This document shows, piece after piece, positions 45,296-55,281 of a stretch of DNA of 64,000 bases. Location of the stretch: contig JACRBZ010000061.1 of assembly GCA_016219185.1 (NCBI GenBank), positions 1-64,000 of the forward strand, in the 5' to 3' direction. Within the stretch, counting starts at the first letter, position 1. Every line of letters starts with the position of its first letter. Source of the DNA: Deltaproteobacteria bacterium. Lineage in GTDB: Bacteria > Desulfobacterota > Desulfobacteria > Desulfobacterales > Desulfatirhabdiaceae. The notes beneath the pieces are model-generated. The model was not told the DNA's origin. It saw only the letters and a list, made by a program, of their open reading frames with translations, and made no database searches. Position numbers and translations under genes: made by a program.

Positions 45296-47008
45296 TTAGA
45301 ATGTACGGTAGATTGAAAACGCTATAAAATCACGGTCCGCATACGTTTGATCAAATGTGAAATGATTATTCAAATCAAGAAGTGTATCGGTTGATCCATA
45401 AAAATGGGTATACGTAAGACTGGCTCTCCAAACATCCCAAAAAGTTACCTTAATCCCTATGTTCATGTCTCCTCCCTGGTCCGGTCCAAAGCTGGCGACC
45501 ACGGATGAAGAGCCTTTCGGGAAATAGGAAATACCGACCGGAACACTGATATCAAATCCGGAAAAGACTTGCCGATACTTCGGTTCATAAACCATACGAA
45601 TACCATATGCATCCGTTGAAGTATTGGGATCCAGTGCTTGAGGGTTTTTAGTTATTTCCGTTCGTGTGTTGTAAGCAATTTCACCTAAAAAATCAGCCTC
45701 CTGTGCAATAAAAGAGGGTTCCATGCTGGCTAACCATGATAACTGAGCATGAAAAGAATTACCTACCGCATACAACGGATTCTTATCATTGTCCGCGTTC
45801 GTGCCTGCCGCAAAGACTTGAAGATCGCTTACCAGCGGAGTGTTTCGGCGAATCGATGCCTCGGCTGCCAGATTGACGAATCCGAACGTGGTTGTGGCAC
45901 TCATGCCATATGCTTCAATATTTTCTGGATAGACCAGAAAATATTCACCAATTTTTCCGATGGCTGGATTAAAATTCGATGGGTCCAGCACCAGCGGTCC
46001 GCCCGGTGTATCCACAACGCTCAATCGTCCATAAAGCTGCGGCGTTTTATCGTGATACCGGATGGCATAAAGGCCCAAATCGTAATCAGCAACCCGGTAT
46101 CGAACCTGAACGCCGCCCTGTCCAGAATCTTCCGCATCCAGATCGTTACCCCTGTAGAAAGCAGCAGCTTCTCCTCCCGGCATCAGGGGAGGGCCGGTAA
46201 ACAGACGCTCCCCTCCGGTACCCACAATATCGATATTACCGAAATAACTATCAATCGCCGGTAATCGCGATTTTTCCCAGGCTAACTGGTAGTAGACCCC
46301 CACCGAAAAACGCGGACCGAACTGAATTTGGCCAGAAACTTGCGGAACCGGACGAATCAGTTCCTTGAACTGCGTGTTGGGCACTGAAAGCAATTTTACG
46401 GCATCGATGGGAGCCATGCCGCCAGCAATCCCATTGTTTCCGAAAAAGAGACTTTCACCCCATTGCATCGCATATTGCCCTGCCCGAAACGTCATCGAAT
46501 TATTACTAAAATCGTGTTTTCCAAAAACAAATGCGTCCAGAATCTCGGCATCACGTCCATGCAAATCTCTTGTATTCTTTGTAAACGCGTTGCTGGGGAC
46601 GGAAAAAGCATTCACCGTTCCAGGCGAATCATTGCCGTTGCTCTTGTTATATACATCATCGTACCAGGCGGACGCACTTACCCGTGCGCCCCATCCCTTA
46701 TACAGGATATCCATTTCTGATAGTAGATCGAAGCGATTGGATATCAGACCTCTGCTAAACGCCCGGTCGCCGTCATCCTGATTTGGGCTGGAAATCAGCT
46801 CATTTGACGCTGATCCGACTCGCCAGGCCGCACTGTATTTGGCTGTATTATCCCACCGGATCGTCAAATCCGGATTGCCGGTGTCGATATTAAATGCACG
46901 GGCGGATGAGGTGATTATCATGCATACAATTAAAACCGAGCCTAGAATTGTCAGCGCCTTCTGAAAAATTCGAAATCCCGAAATTGGAACGGCCATCGGT
47001 TTACTCAT
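45296..47008 (-). CDS. DUF1302 outer-membrane beta-barrel protein
   Basis: 570 aa from the ATG at 47008 with AGGAGG nine bases before it; the track start lies 107 codons upstream inside the MFS gene and is wrong. The signal peptide ends at SSARA. The mature start FNIDTGNPDLTIRWDNTAKY is the hallmark of DUF1302. Alternating polar/apolar strands and the terminal aromatic (IYRTF) indicate an outer-membrane barrel. It probably admits or exports the hydrophobic substrate together with DUF1329 and the RND pump. Confidence 0.88.
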   Translation of the reverse strand: MSKPMAVPISGFRIFQKALTILGSVLIVCMIITSSARAFNIDTGNPDLTIRWDNTAKYSAAWRVGSASNELISSPNQDDGDRAFSRGLISNRFDLLSEMDILYKGWGARVSASAWYDDVYNKSNGNDSPGTVNAFSVPSNAFTKNTRDLHGRDAEILDAFVFGKHDFSNNSMTFRAGQYAMQWGESLFFGNNGIAGGMAPIDAVKLLSVPNTQFKELIRPVPQVSGQIQFGPRFSVGVYYQLAWEKSRLPAIDSYFGNIDIVGTGGERLFTGPPLMPGGEAAAFYRGNDLDAEDSGQGGVQVRYRVADYDLGLYAIRYHDKTPQLYGRLSVVDTPGGPLVLDPSNFNPAIGKIGEYFLVYPENIEAYGMSATTTFGFVNLAAEASIRRNTPLVSDLQVFAAGTNADNDKNPLYAVGNSFHAQLSWLASMEPSFIAQEADFLGEIAYNTRTEITKNPQALDPNTSTDAYGIRMVYEPKYRQVFSGFDISVPVGISYFPKGSSSVVASFGPDQGGDMNIGIKVTFWDVWRASLTYTHFYGSTDTLLDLNNHFTFDQTYADRDFIAFSIYRTF

Positions 47009-47043
47009 AATCTTTCCTCCTTTCTGTCTGATGTCATTGTGAA

Positions 47044-48309
47044 TTATTTTGTTTTGGAAAGGCCGAATACTGCGGGCGATTTCAGAAACGGCGTGAGAAG
47101 AAACCCTATCAGGCCCACACACCCAACTATCAGAATCGAAACCAGATAGCTGTTTGTTTGACGCAAAGACATCGCACCGAGGATCACCCCCGCCGTGCCA
47201 CCAAAGGTACCGACACCGACCCACAAGCCTACAACCTTTCCTGTGACATGGGGAGGGTAGTGAGTTGCAACAAAGGCCATGGCATTGGGTACGATCCATG
47301 CCATGAAAAAGCCCGCTATCATCAGGCATGCCAACAGCATCAGGCGGTTGGAGGTCACGAACGGAAGCTTGATCGATACGGAAAATACCGCGAATACCAG
47401 AAACCCGATTGCAATCGAGGGTTTTGTTCGACCCTGGAAGACCTTCTTAAGAATGAAACCCGCGGCCACTGCGCCGACCATGGATGCAATAGCGACACCC
47501 AACATATACTTGCCGGCCAGTACCGGACCAAAATCCATGCCAAGGGGTGAATCAACCGCCAGGTACGCCGGCGTCAGATTATTGAAGACATTCAGGACCC
47601 ACATGTAACAGAATACCAGAAGCACACCGATCCAAGTGGCTTGTTGCTTCAATACCAAGCGCACATCACTCACTCCCTCGTTGTTTGCTTCGTACTGGCC
47701 TTCCCGCGAGAAGGGCGGGGTCGGCTTTTTCGCCAGGGTGACGGCTATGGTCACAGCCAGCGCAATCAGCCCCGCTACAGACATCCATGATAGGGCCTCT
47801 CGCCAGTTTCCGCTCGCTTCGAAGATTGCCGGAGCAATCACAAAACCCAGCGCAATTCCCAAGGATACCGACATACCCTGAAACCCTGCCACGATCCCTC
47901 TCTCCAGAACAGGAAACCACAGAGATGCAAGGGGTGACACAAGAGCGAGGATCGGTCCCGCCCCCATGGCCTGAAATATCCGAATCACCATCGCACCCCG
48001 AAGCGTGTCGCCGAAATAGGGCATGGCGAGGGTGGGTAAGATCAACATAGCAAGGCAGAAAAGGAAAATCGGTATCAGACCCAAACGGTCGCATACGATA
48101 CCCCCGCATATACAGGAGATAGCCACGACCAAGTTGAACACGCCCATGAAATTGGCAGTGGCCGCTCCAAGGCTGAGGCCCAAATCTTTTGCGATGACCC
48201 CCATCAAGGAAGCCGGAGATATCATAACCATGGTCGATGCGGCGGTGATGAGACACAGATCGATCAACATTAACCATCGGAATTTGGGGTAGACTGCGCA
48301 ATCTTTCAT
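47044..48309 (-). CDS. Major facilitator superfamily transporter
   Basis: A 421-aa protein with twelve predicted helices. The loop motif between helices 2 and 3 is GGIVCDRLGLIPIF (the GxxxDRxG form), and a charged cytosolic loop (about 195-215) separates the halves. AAGGAG lies before the ATG. It is the first gene of the transport string that continues into DUF1302, 35 bases on. It resembles oxalate/formate- or aromatic-acid-type MFS carriers; the substrate is unknown. A plausible role is inner-membrane uptake of an acid or ether substrate. Confidence 0.88.
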   Translation of the reverse strand: MKDCAVYPKFRWLMLIDLCLITAASTMVMISPASLMGVIAKDLGLSLGAATANFMGVFNLVVAISCICGGIVCDRLGLIPIFLFCLAMLILPTLAMPYFGDTLRGAMVIRIFQAMGAGPILALVSPLASLWFPVLERGIVAGFQGMSVSLGIALGFVIAPAIFEASGNWREALSWMSVAGLIALAVTIAVTLAKKPTPPFSREGQYEANNEGVSDVRLVLKQQATWIGVLLVFCYMWVLNVFNNLTPAYLAVDSPLGMDFGPVLAGKYMLGVAIASMVGAVAAGFILKKVFQGRTKPSIAIGFLVFAVFSVSIKLPFVTSNRLMLLACLMIAGFFMAWIVPNAMAFVATHYPPHVTGKVVGLWVGVGTFGGTAGVILGAMSLRQTNSYLVSILIVGCVGLIGFLLTPFLKSPAVFGLSKTK

Positions 48310-48399
48310 GGTCGTCTCCTTGAATGGTCCGATAATGCATTGAATACAGAGTTGTTCTTAAAGTAAAAAAGATTTCCATCCGGGATTGGCCGCTCCGAA

Positions 48400-49842
48400 T
48401 CAAAGAGATGCCAAATACTCCGCCGCATGCTCCCCTGCGATGCGACCACTGTTAATGGCAAACCCCATCGAGTTCCCCGGCATTATGAATGTATAGCTGT
48501 CCGAATGAATGGCATTGGCATCTGTGCCGGCGGCATATAGCCCTGGAATTACATTGAAAGATTTATCTATAACTTCACACTTGTAGTTGATTCTGATTCC
48601 TCCCAGACTCCCGAATCCGCTCGGTACCAGTCGACCTGCATAGAATCTGGGGGCAGAGATAGGCTTCATGAATTTGTAATTCTTATTAAAGAGTGCGTCA
48701 CGGCTCTCACAGGCTCGATTGTAGTCGGCCACGGTTTCCATAAAGGAGGGCAGATGTATTCCGGCTTTTTCACCCAGGGCTTCAAGGGTATCGGCCATAA
48801 AAAAATCCTTACTTTCCGAATCGACGGCTCTCTGCATCTCTGCATCAAACCCGCAAGCATCGTTAACAGGCACGTCATAACAAATCTGGTCGAAGCCATT
48901 CTTTGCGTAATGGTTTTTGATGTTTTCATCGAATATCATGAAAGCACATCTATTCTTTTGCCGGGATACGGCATTTCCGGCAAACGTATTGTTTTGCATC
49001 ACTTCCTCGTTGAAAAACCGTTCACCGTTAAGATTGACCAGTAGATTGGGCTGACGGAACAGGGCATCGATGTTCCAGAATTCCGCTTGATTGGGAACCG
49101 AGCAGTATAATTCCAGCATCATATGGGTTTTGGCTGCTCCCACCTCCCATGCCATTTTAATACCGTCCCCTTCCAATCCGGGAATTTTAAAGGAAAACAA
49201 ATCGCTGCCCCATTCATAACCGGTATATTTTTTAATCCACTTGGTATCACCACCAAATCCACCGGTAGCAACGATTACCGCCCGGGTATTGACCTGAACC
49301 ATCTCTCCGGAACGCTCTTCAGCCTGAAAACCCACAATGTTTCCACCTTCTTTAAGGATTTTCTGGGCAGGTGTCTGAAAATAGAATTTCACACCGAGTT
49401 CCTTTGCTTTCATCGTCAACACCTTGAAGATTTCCGCGGCGGTTCCGTGGGCGCCGGCTCCTGTAGCCAAAACATGCCAGGTCGGTTGTGAGGTGGTAAA
49501 ATGCCTGGCAGCCAGTACAAATTTCACGCCCATACCTTCCAGCCAATCAATCGTGTCTCCGGATTTGTCAATAAATGCCCGCACCAGGCTGGCATCCGGA
49601 ATCCAATGGTTGAATTCCATGTGCATCTTGAAAGCTTCATCTCTGGTGAGTCCGACGATCTGTTTTTTTTGCAGACGGCTTTCAACGGCGAAAGGCCCCA
49701 TGGCCATGTTTCCACACCCGCCGGTCACAGATGATTTTTCAAAAACCACTATTTTGGCGCCGGTTTCAGCAGCGGCTACCGCAGCAGCCAATCCGGCCGG
49801 CCCAGCCGCGATAATTCCTATGTCCGCGCTTAGTTGTTTCAT
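48400..49842 (-). CDS. FAD-dependent oxidoreductase (fumarate-reductase/KstD-like)
   Basis: A 480-aa FAD_binding_2 flavoprotein. The N-terminal dinucleotide site is IIAAGPAGLAAAVAAAE, with Ala at the first Gly of GxGxxG, then GGCGNMAMGP. GGFGGDT and the C-terminal FAD loop (AAGTDANAIHSDSYTFIMPG...MGFAINSGRIAGEHAAEY) match flavocytochrome-c, 3-ketosteroid-dehydrogenase and urocanate-reductase relatives. No haem motif or signal peptide is seen, so it is cytosolic. It probably introduces or removes a C=C bond next to a carbonyl in a cyclic intermediate. AAAAGGAAA precedes the ATG. Confidence 0.85.
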   Translation of the reverse strand: MKQLSADIGIIAAGPAGLAAAVAAAETGAKIVVFEKSSVTGGCGNMAMGPFAVESRLQKKQIVGLTRDEAFKMHMEFNHWIPDASLVRAFIDKSGDTIDWLEGMGVKFVLAARHFTTSQPTWHVLATGAGAHGTAAEIFKVLTMKAKELGVKFYFQTPAQKILKEGGNIVGFQAEERSGEMVQVNTRAVIVATGGFGGDTKWIKKYTGYEWGSDLFSFKIPGLEGDGIKMAWEVGAAKTHMMLELYCSVPNQAEFWNIDALFRQPNLLVNLNGERFFNEEVMQNNTFAGNAVSRQKNRCAFMIFDENIKNHYAKNGFDQICYDVPVNDACGFDAEMQRAVDSESKDFFMADTLEALGEKAGIHLPSFMETVADYNRACESRDALFNKNYKFMKPISAPRFYAGRLVPSGFGSLGGIRINYKCEVIDKSFNVIPGLYAAGTDANAIHSDSYTFIMPGNSMGFAINSGRIAGEHAAEYLASL

Positions 49843-49927
49843 GGTCCAATTTCCTTTTTTTTAAGAAAGTTAACTTTTTTACCGGTCGAGAACTATTTGC
49901 TGTTTTTCTCAATAGCCTTGAGGCAGT

Positions 49928-50941
49928 CTATACTTTCACGCGTCGCTTGGATGTATCAATTCCCAAAAGTTTGCCGAGGTTTTCTCCGAAAATCTTCCGA
50001 CGGTCATCGTCCGTAAGTTCGGGATAACCATAACTCTCCTGCATATCTTTGGGAAATTGAAAATTCCGGAGACCCTCTACGCCGAGCTTGTACTGCCAGG
50101 CAAAACCCACATAGTCGATGCCCCAGATAATTCGGTCAGTTCCCACACATCGAATAGCCTCGCCAAGGATTTTGGCAAACTTTCTTGGTGCACTGAGTGC
50201 CCATGGCACCAAAAGGCTCAGGCTCGGGTACACATTCGGATGACTCATAGCGACCATGTTTAGATCATCACAGTACGGATATCCCATATGAAAGGCGACT
50301 ATCTTTAACTCGGGAAAATCTCGGGCAACATCATCCAGTTGAATGGGCAGTGCGTACTTGCTCTTTCCGGGCGGCACCCATGAAAATCCTGTATGAATGT
50401 CCAACACGATCTTAAGTTCCTGGGCCTTCTCATACATGGGCCAGAGATCGGGATCATTCATGTAAGTGTCCTCCGGGGAATAATACTTAAAAATTTTTGC
50501 CCCCTTTTCCTTGACCCAATACTCCATTTCCCAAATGACATTCTTGACTCCTCTAAATTTAATCGGAGAAAGGTTGGGTTGATACATAAAGCGGTCCGGA
50601 TGCGACTCCACAACCTTCGCCATATCCTCATTGGTAAACCATCGCGAGGTGTATTTAACGGTTTCCATCATGGATTCAGGAAGCAGGCAGGCGATATCGA
50701 TTCCATATTTGTCCATAACCGCAATATAGGACTCAGGGTCCGTGTTTTTCACAAAATCATCGGGTCCAAGACCTTCCATGGCACTCTTCGGCATTCCGGT
50801 CTGGAAGGATCTTGTGATGCCTTCTACGGCCTTCCACCACATCTGAACCCCGGGATAGTGTTTTACCGCCGCCATATCGCCCACAAGGTGGCATTCCGGG
50901 TCTATTTTGAAGAATTCGTCCTGTTTAAATTCCTTTGTCAC
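49928..50941 (-). CDS. Amidohydrolase-2 family protein (ACMSD-like barrel)
   Basis: A 337-aa metal-dependent TIM-barrel hydrolase or decarboxylase. The N-terminal metal site reads IDPECHLV, where many relatives have D-x-D/H-x-H. Then come DIHTGFSW (about 180), AFHMGYPYC (about 215) and the late Asp in WGIDYVGF. Relatives decarboxylate aromatic acids or open rings. An ENLGKLLGID end is typical. It is encoded between the flavoprotein and the OYE-like gene, all minus strand, so it is probably a step in breakdown of the same compound. Confidence 0.82.
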   Translation of the reverse strand: MTKEFKQDEFFKIDPECHLVGDMAAVKHYPGVQMWWKAVEGITRSFQTGMPKSAMEGLGPDDFVKNTDPESYIAVMDKYGIDIACLLPESMMETVKYTSRWFTNEDMAKVVESHPDRFMYQPNLSPIKFRGVKNVIWEMEYWVKEKGAKIFKYYSPEDTYMNDPDLWPMYEKAQELKIVLDIHTGFSWVPPGKSKYALPIQLDDVARDFPELKIVAFHMGYPYCDDLNMVAMSHPNVYPSLSLLVPWALSAPRKFAKILGEAIRCVGTDRIIWGIDYVGFAWQYKLGVEGLRNFQFPKDMQESYGYPELTDDDRRKIFGENLGKLLGIDTSKRRVKV

Positions 50942-51101
50942 TATTATTCTCCTTTTTTAGGGCAGAAAAAAGGGATCAACTGTTCCAAACCCCTTTTTAT
51001 CTGCAAACCGTCATTGAAAAACGCCGGCATCATAAAGCTTGCGCAGCAAACCTTCCTGGTCTGGTTTTGGAATTTCAAAAAATGAATCCTGAACCTGCCT
51101 A

Positions 51102-52475
51102 TCACTTTCTTTGGCCGGGCCCCCGGAAAGATCTCCAGTGCTGTTCCAAGGTGGAAATCTCTTTCTTCCACCATGGCCTGTGCAAAGAAGGCAACGGCGC
51201 ATTGGTGACACCTTTCATCAAAATGGATTCATGTTTCAGGCGAGCTCCTATTCTGTATTCATCCATGGCATATTCCCTGCCCAGCCATGGGTTTTGAGGG
51301 CATTCCGGTGTAATGCCGGACAGACATCGCATCAAACATATATTACATCGTTTGCATATGTTGATCTCATCCGTGCGCCCTTCCATCACTTTGTTGCAGT
51401 ATTCGGGGTCGATAAACAACTGGCGTGCCATAGCGGAAATATCGAATTTTCCAGCACTGATATCCCTATCTGCTTTGATCGGGTCATGCTGAGATGCAAC
51501 AATCACAGGGATTTTCAAAACCTTCTTGAAATCCGCGCCGGTATCCGGGATATGTCCTGCTGCCTCAGCAGTCCCCACCAGATGACATGTTTCTTCGTAT
51601 CCGCCTCCATCCGAAAGACTGATGAAGTCCGCACCACGGGCCTCCAAATCCTTTGCCACGTCAATCATCTCTTCCCGAGTCAAACCACCTTCCATATGCT
51701 CTTCAGCGCTGATTCGAACACCGACAGCCACACCAGGACAGGCGTAGCGCACCTGTTCCATGGTTTCATTAAGCAGACGTTTTCGATTTCGCCATTCCCC
51801 TCCGTACATGTCGGTTCGCTTATTGGATAGGGGAGAGAGAAATTCATGTTCCAGATATCCATGGGGGCCGTGGATTTCAATAACATCGAAACCGCCGATT
51901 ACAGCAAGCTGGCAGCTCTTGGCATATTCTTTTTGCTCACTCTGGATCTCGGATATAGACATCTCCCGGGTCATTTGACCCACGAGAAACTCCCTGGCGC
52001 TCTCGCTTTTGATCATGATCGATTCAAGTCCCTTTGTCATGGTATCCAAAGCGGCCTCATAGGGGAGCCCTGCAGTGGGAGCGGGTGCAAGGAGGGTCTC
52101 GTCATAGGAATGCCCCTGGCGGCCGAAACCCATGCTCATCTGAGCGCTGGCCAAGGCTCCGAAATGATGGATATGTTTGGTTAGCATGCCGAGTCCCTGG
52201 AGGTGTCCGGGATGGAAACAGTGAATATTCCTACCCCATACAAATTTTGAACCCATTCTTGTAGCCATGATTGCACCGGTGGTAACCAACGCGGCTCCAC
52301 CCTTGGCACGCGCTGCAAAATAGGCAATCTGTTGCTCCGTCACCTGTCCATCATGGCCGGCCATGGTCTCGTTCATGGGCGCTAAAGACATCCTGTTTTT
52401 TAATTCAAACGGACCGATCTTAATGGGCGTGGTGATATGATTTAACTGAGCCTTTTTCAACTTTTTCTCGACCAT
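51102..52475 (-). CDS. Short OYE-family iron-sulfur flavoenzyme (copy 1)
   Basis: A 457-aa FMN TIM barrel of the old-yellow-enzyme/2,4-dienoyl-CoA reductase class. LKNRMSLAPMNE starts the FMN site, and EIHGPHGYLEHEFLSP with DMYGGEWRNR marks the substrate pocket. After the barrel comes a Cys cluster CKRCNICLMRC plus TPEC for [4Fe-4S]. The FAD/NAD(P) domains that follow in dienoyl-CoA and naphthoyl-CoA reductases are absent; the chain ends about 85 residues later. Electrons must therefore arrive from a separate protein. It is a paralogue of the gene at 57175. TAGGAGA precedes the ATG. Confidence 0.87.
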   Translation of the reverse strand: MVEKKLKKAQLNHITTPIKIGPFELKNRMSLAPMNETMAGHDGQVTEQQIAYFAARAKGGAALVTTGAIMATRMGSKFVWGRNIHCFHPGHLQGLGMLTKHIHHFGALASAQMSMGFGRQGHSYDETLLAPAPTAGLPYEAALDTMTKGLESIMIKSESAREFLVGQMTREMSISEIQSEQKEYAKSCQLAVIGGFDVIEIHGPHGYLEHEFLSPLSNKRTDMYGGEWRNRKRLLNETMEQVRYACPGVAVGVRISAEEHMEGGLTREEMIDVAKDLEARGADFISLSDGGGYEETCHLVGTAEAAGHIPDTGADFKKVLKIPVIVASQHDPIKADRDISAGKFDISAMARQLFIDPEYCNKVMEGRTDEINICKRCNICLMRCLSGITPECPQNPWLGREYAMDEYRIGARLKHESILMKGVTNAPLPSLHRPWWKKEISTLEQHWRSFRGPGQRK

Positions 52476-52590
52476 TTGATTCTCCTATAATATTGTGTGG
52501 TTATGTTACAAAATCATTGGGACCTTCTACCTGAAAGAAGTTGCGTTAACCAGTCCGGTTGCTTCATCTATTATTTTATCGTGGTAGTTT

Positions 52591-53397
52591 TTATTTACCT
52601 TTAAAGACTGGTTTTCGTTTTTCCACAAAGGCGGCAACGCCCTCTTTGCAATCCTCGGAAGCGTTGAGCCACATGACAGAACCGCGCTCGATTGCAAGGG
52701 CGGCCTCCATGCTGTCGCAAGTAATGGAGTTGTTGATCACGTTCTTGGCTGCTCTGAGAGCCAAAGGAGGCTTGGCGATCATTTCTCCCACAATCTTTTC
52801 CACTTCCTGATAGAGGGTTTCATTGGACGGCAATACGCGGTTGACCAATCCCCAGTGGCAGGCTTCTTCCGCAGAAATGACCTCACCCCGGTAAATCATC
52901 TCCTTCGCCCGGTTCACCGGGATCTTCCGCGGAAGGCGCACCGTTCCCCCCCAGCCGGCCAACAAACCCAGATTGATCTCAAGCAACCCGAACTTGGCGT
53001 TTTGACTGGTGTAGATGAAATCGCAACACAGCGCCAGTTCCATGCCGCCTGCAAAACAGTATCCGTTGACCGCAGCGACAATCGGCTTTTCCATGTAATT
53101 CATAAGGTGTTGTATGCTGTTGCCGCGCTTATAAGCAAAATCGTACCCGCTCACGATGTCCAGGCTCTGGAACAGCTTGATGTCCCCCCCGCTTGAAAAT
53201 GCTTTATCGCCGGCACCCGTCAGAACCACACAGCGGATGTCGTTATCATGGGCGATGTCGGTCAAGGCATGAAGGAGTTCCTGCTGCATCGTGTCCGAGA
53301 GTGCATTCATCATCTTTTCGTCGTTCAGGGTGATCCATAGCACCTCATCGCAAGGCCCTTTTCTCTGACAGATGATTTTTTCATATTCTTTACTCAT
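52591..53397 (-). CDS. Enoyl-CoA hydratase/isomerase (crotonase)
   Basis: 268 aa from the ATG at 53397 with GGAGGAGG before it; the longer track start is rejected. Crotonase signatures: oxyanion region FSSGGDIKLFQ, NGYCFAGGMELALCCD with Glu, and LEINLGLLAGWGGTVRLPR with the second Glu. Both acid/base glutamates of true hydratases thus seem present. It adds water to, or shifts, a double bond in an acyl-CoA. It lies between the OYE-like gene and the DUF35 gene and probably belongs to a ring-degradation or side-chain beta-oxidation unit. Confidence 0.88.
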   Translation of the reverse strand: MSKEYEKIICQRKGPCDEVLWITLNDEKMMNALSDTMQQELLHALTDIAHDNDIRCVVLTGAGDKAFSSGGDIKLFQSLDIVSGYDFAYKRGNSIQHLMNYMEKPIVAAVNGYCFAGGMELALCCDFIYTSQNAKFGLLEINLGLLAGWGGTVRLPRKIPVNRAKEMIYRGEVISAEEACHWGLVNRVLPSNETLYQEVEKIVGEMIAKPPLALRAAKNVINNSITCDSMEAALAIERGSVMWLNASEDCKEGVAAFVEKRKPVFKGK

Positions 53398-53500
53398 GGG
53401 GATAATCCTCCTCCTTTCACTCCGTGGAAACATTTGATTGCGTCGGCCGGCAAACCATACTGCCAGACACTGCCACGCAAATCGCATCGACTGATAGGAG

Positions 53501-53956
53501 CTACGGCTTGATGGGTTTCCATTTCGGAAGTGAAACTTCCTTAGACACATCCTCGAAAACGACCTCCAGTTCCATTCCGTTTTTTAACATATTATGATCG
53601 CACTCAACGATATTGGTTATCATACGCGGGCCTTCTTTAAGGTCGACCAGTCCCAGCACATAGGGTAAATCAGGCATGAAAGGAAAAGGCACACCGTATT
53701 CATTTATTGCGAAAGCATATAGTGTCGCCTTTCCGGACGCCTCAATCCACTCATGATCATCGGAGTGGCATTCCGTGCAGTAAAGGTAAGGTGGATGATC
53801 GATATGACCACAGTCCTTGCACTGCTTCAACAGCAGCTTATGTTGTCCGGCACCATCCCAGAAAGGCCTGGACCATTTTGTGGGAATAGGCATCGGTTTT
53901 GCGAAGTCCGCATCGGATAGGTTTAGTTTCTGTTTCAATTGCTCTTTGATATCCAT
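53501..53956 (-). CDS. DUF35 zinc-ribbon/OB-fold thiolase partner (BbsA-like)
   Basis: A 151-aa protein. The rubredoxin-like zinc ribbon CKDCGH...YCTECHS (about residues 40-60) is followed by the OB-fold DUF35 domain (ATLYAFAINEYGVPF, GLVDLKEGPRMITNI). Such proteins bind thiolase-type enzymes and shape their CoA tunnel; BbsA of benzoylsuccinyl-CoA thiolase is one. The thiolase-like partner gene is directly upstream (20 bases). Confidence 0.87.
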   Translation of the reverse strand: MDIKEQLKQKLNLSDADFAKPMPIPTKWSRPFWDGAGQHKLLLKQCKDCGHIDHPPYLYCTECHSDDHEWIEASGKATLYAFAINEYGVPFPFMPDLPYVLGLVDLKEGPRMITNIVECDHNMLKNGMELEVVFEDVSKEVSLPKWKPIKP

Positions 53957-53976
53957 CAGCTCTCTCCCTTGTCGTG

Positions 53977-55173
53977 CTATGATTTCGGTATTTCGTTGCC
54001 CATTACCGTGAAGTGAATATCCATGAAGGCACCTCCCCCACAGTCCTCAATTAGAAATTTTGCACCGGGAACCTGTGCTCTCCCGGCTTTTCCCTGAAGC
54101 TGACGTACCCCCTCAACGAAAACGGCAAAACCCACACCTGTTCCCGTATGTCCAAAACTCATTGCCTCTCCATTGGTGGTACATGGGAATTTACCACCGG
54201 GGGCGGTTTCTCCGGATTTAAACAGGGCGCCTGATTGGCCGGGTTTAACGAAACCCAGGGCATCCGCCACCATGAGGGTGAAAAATGGATACGCACCGTA
54301 GATCTCGAATATATCCATATCCTCGGGACCGAGCCCTGCTTCTTCATAAGCCCTCTTGGCGGCGGGCTCAAAAAATTCATTCATCCTGCCGTAGTCTTTG
54401 CAGACAGCGTTTGTGATGCTTCGATGGGAATAACGGGAGCCCTCTCCAAGGATGTAGACCGGTCGTTCACAGATTTTTTTAGCCTTTTCCGCGGTGGTCA
54501 TGATGTAGGCGCACCCGCCGTCTGCCAGAACATTGCACATAAACGCCGTCAACGGATAGGCGACCATGCGGCTTTTCAAAACTTGTTCCACGGTAAGGGT
54601 CTTTTTGTGGAACATTGCATTTGGCTGTAAATTAGCCCACTTCCGATGTGAGACACAGACAGCGGCAATCTGTTCAATGGTGGTTCCCGTGTAGGCCATG
54701 TAGCCCTGGGTCATCATGGCAGCCAGGGCATTGTAGGTCATGCCATATGGAAGATCCCACTCCAGATCGGAACCTGCTATGGCAAAGTATTTGGACTGCT
54801 CGTTCATGCTGAATTGGGAAAAGCGTTGGGCATGGACCACCAGGACGGTATCTGTTTCACCTGAACGAAGTATCCCTTCAGCGGTCTTGCGGATGGTAAA
54901 ACTGGACCCTCCCCCTGAGATGGTTGCCCCTGTGATTTTACATCCCTTGGCGCCGATGGCCTCCGGCAGTCGGCCGAAAAACAATTCAGTATTATATTCG
55001 GCTCCCATAATATGGGCTGCTCCCAGAACAGCGCCAATCTCATTCTTATCGATACCGGCGTCTCTTATCGCCAGTCTGGCCGCTGTATAGGCGATTTCAA
55101 ACTCGCTCCGTTCCGGATAGATACCGCACGGCACTTCTCCGGTTCCGATAATCGCAAACTCTCCTTTGCTCAT
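53977..55173 (-). CDS. Thiolase-like protein lacking the usual nucleophilic cysteine
   Basis: 398 aa from the ATG at 55173 with GGAGAG before it. The thiolase fold is evident from FAIIGTGEVPCG and the C-terminal SFGHTGTG (His) and EDCGGG (second Cys). At the N-terminal nucleophile, where thiolases read (N/A)C(A/S)(S/T)G, it reads GATISGGGSSF, so the acylated Cys seems replaced. It pairs with the DUF35 protein as BbsB does with BbsA. It may be a non-classical condensing/cleaving enzyme or use another residue. It heads the minus-strand string away from the divergent promoter region. Confidence 0.82.
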   Translation of the reverse strand: MSKGEFAIIGTGEVPCGIYPERSEFEIAYTAARLAIRDAGIDKNEIGAVLGAAHIMGAEYNTELFFGRLPEAIGAKGCKITGATISGGGSSFTIRKTAEGILRSGETDTVLVVHAQRFSQFSMNEQSKYFAIAGSDLEWDLPYGMTYNALAAMMTQGYMAYTGTTIEQIAAVCVSHRKWANLQPNAMFHKKTLTVEQVLKSRMVAYPLTAFMCNVLADGGCAYIMTTAEKAKKICERPVYILGEGSRYSHRSITNAVCKDYGRMNEFFEPAAKRAYEEAGLGPEDMDIFEIYGAYPFFTLMVADALGFVKPGQSGALFKSGETAPGGKFPCTTNGEAMSFGHTGTGVGFAVFVEGVRQLQGKAGRAQVPGAKFLIEDCGGGAFMDIHFTVMGNEIPKS

Positions 55174-55281
55174 GAATCTCTCCTTGATTATTGTTTCCGA
55201 ATTAAATAGAGCATTCCACATATACTTTATTTAATTTAGACCCGATTTATTTATTCATAGTTTAAAATGAATTATAAAATA

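Noticed and set aside
45296-47329. Track start of the DUF1302 ORF at 47329
   Set aside because: The first 107 codons lie inside the MFS gene; an AGGAGG and a signal peptide fix the start at 47008.
52261-52281. TGGCACG...TGCA, sigma-54-like
   Set aside because: Spacing is one base short and it lies inside the OYE coding region.
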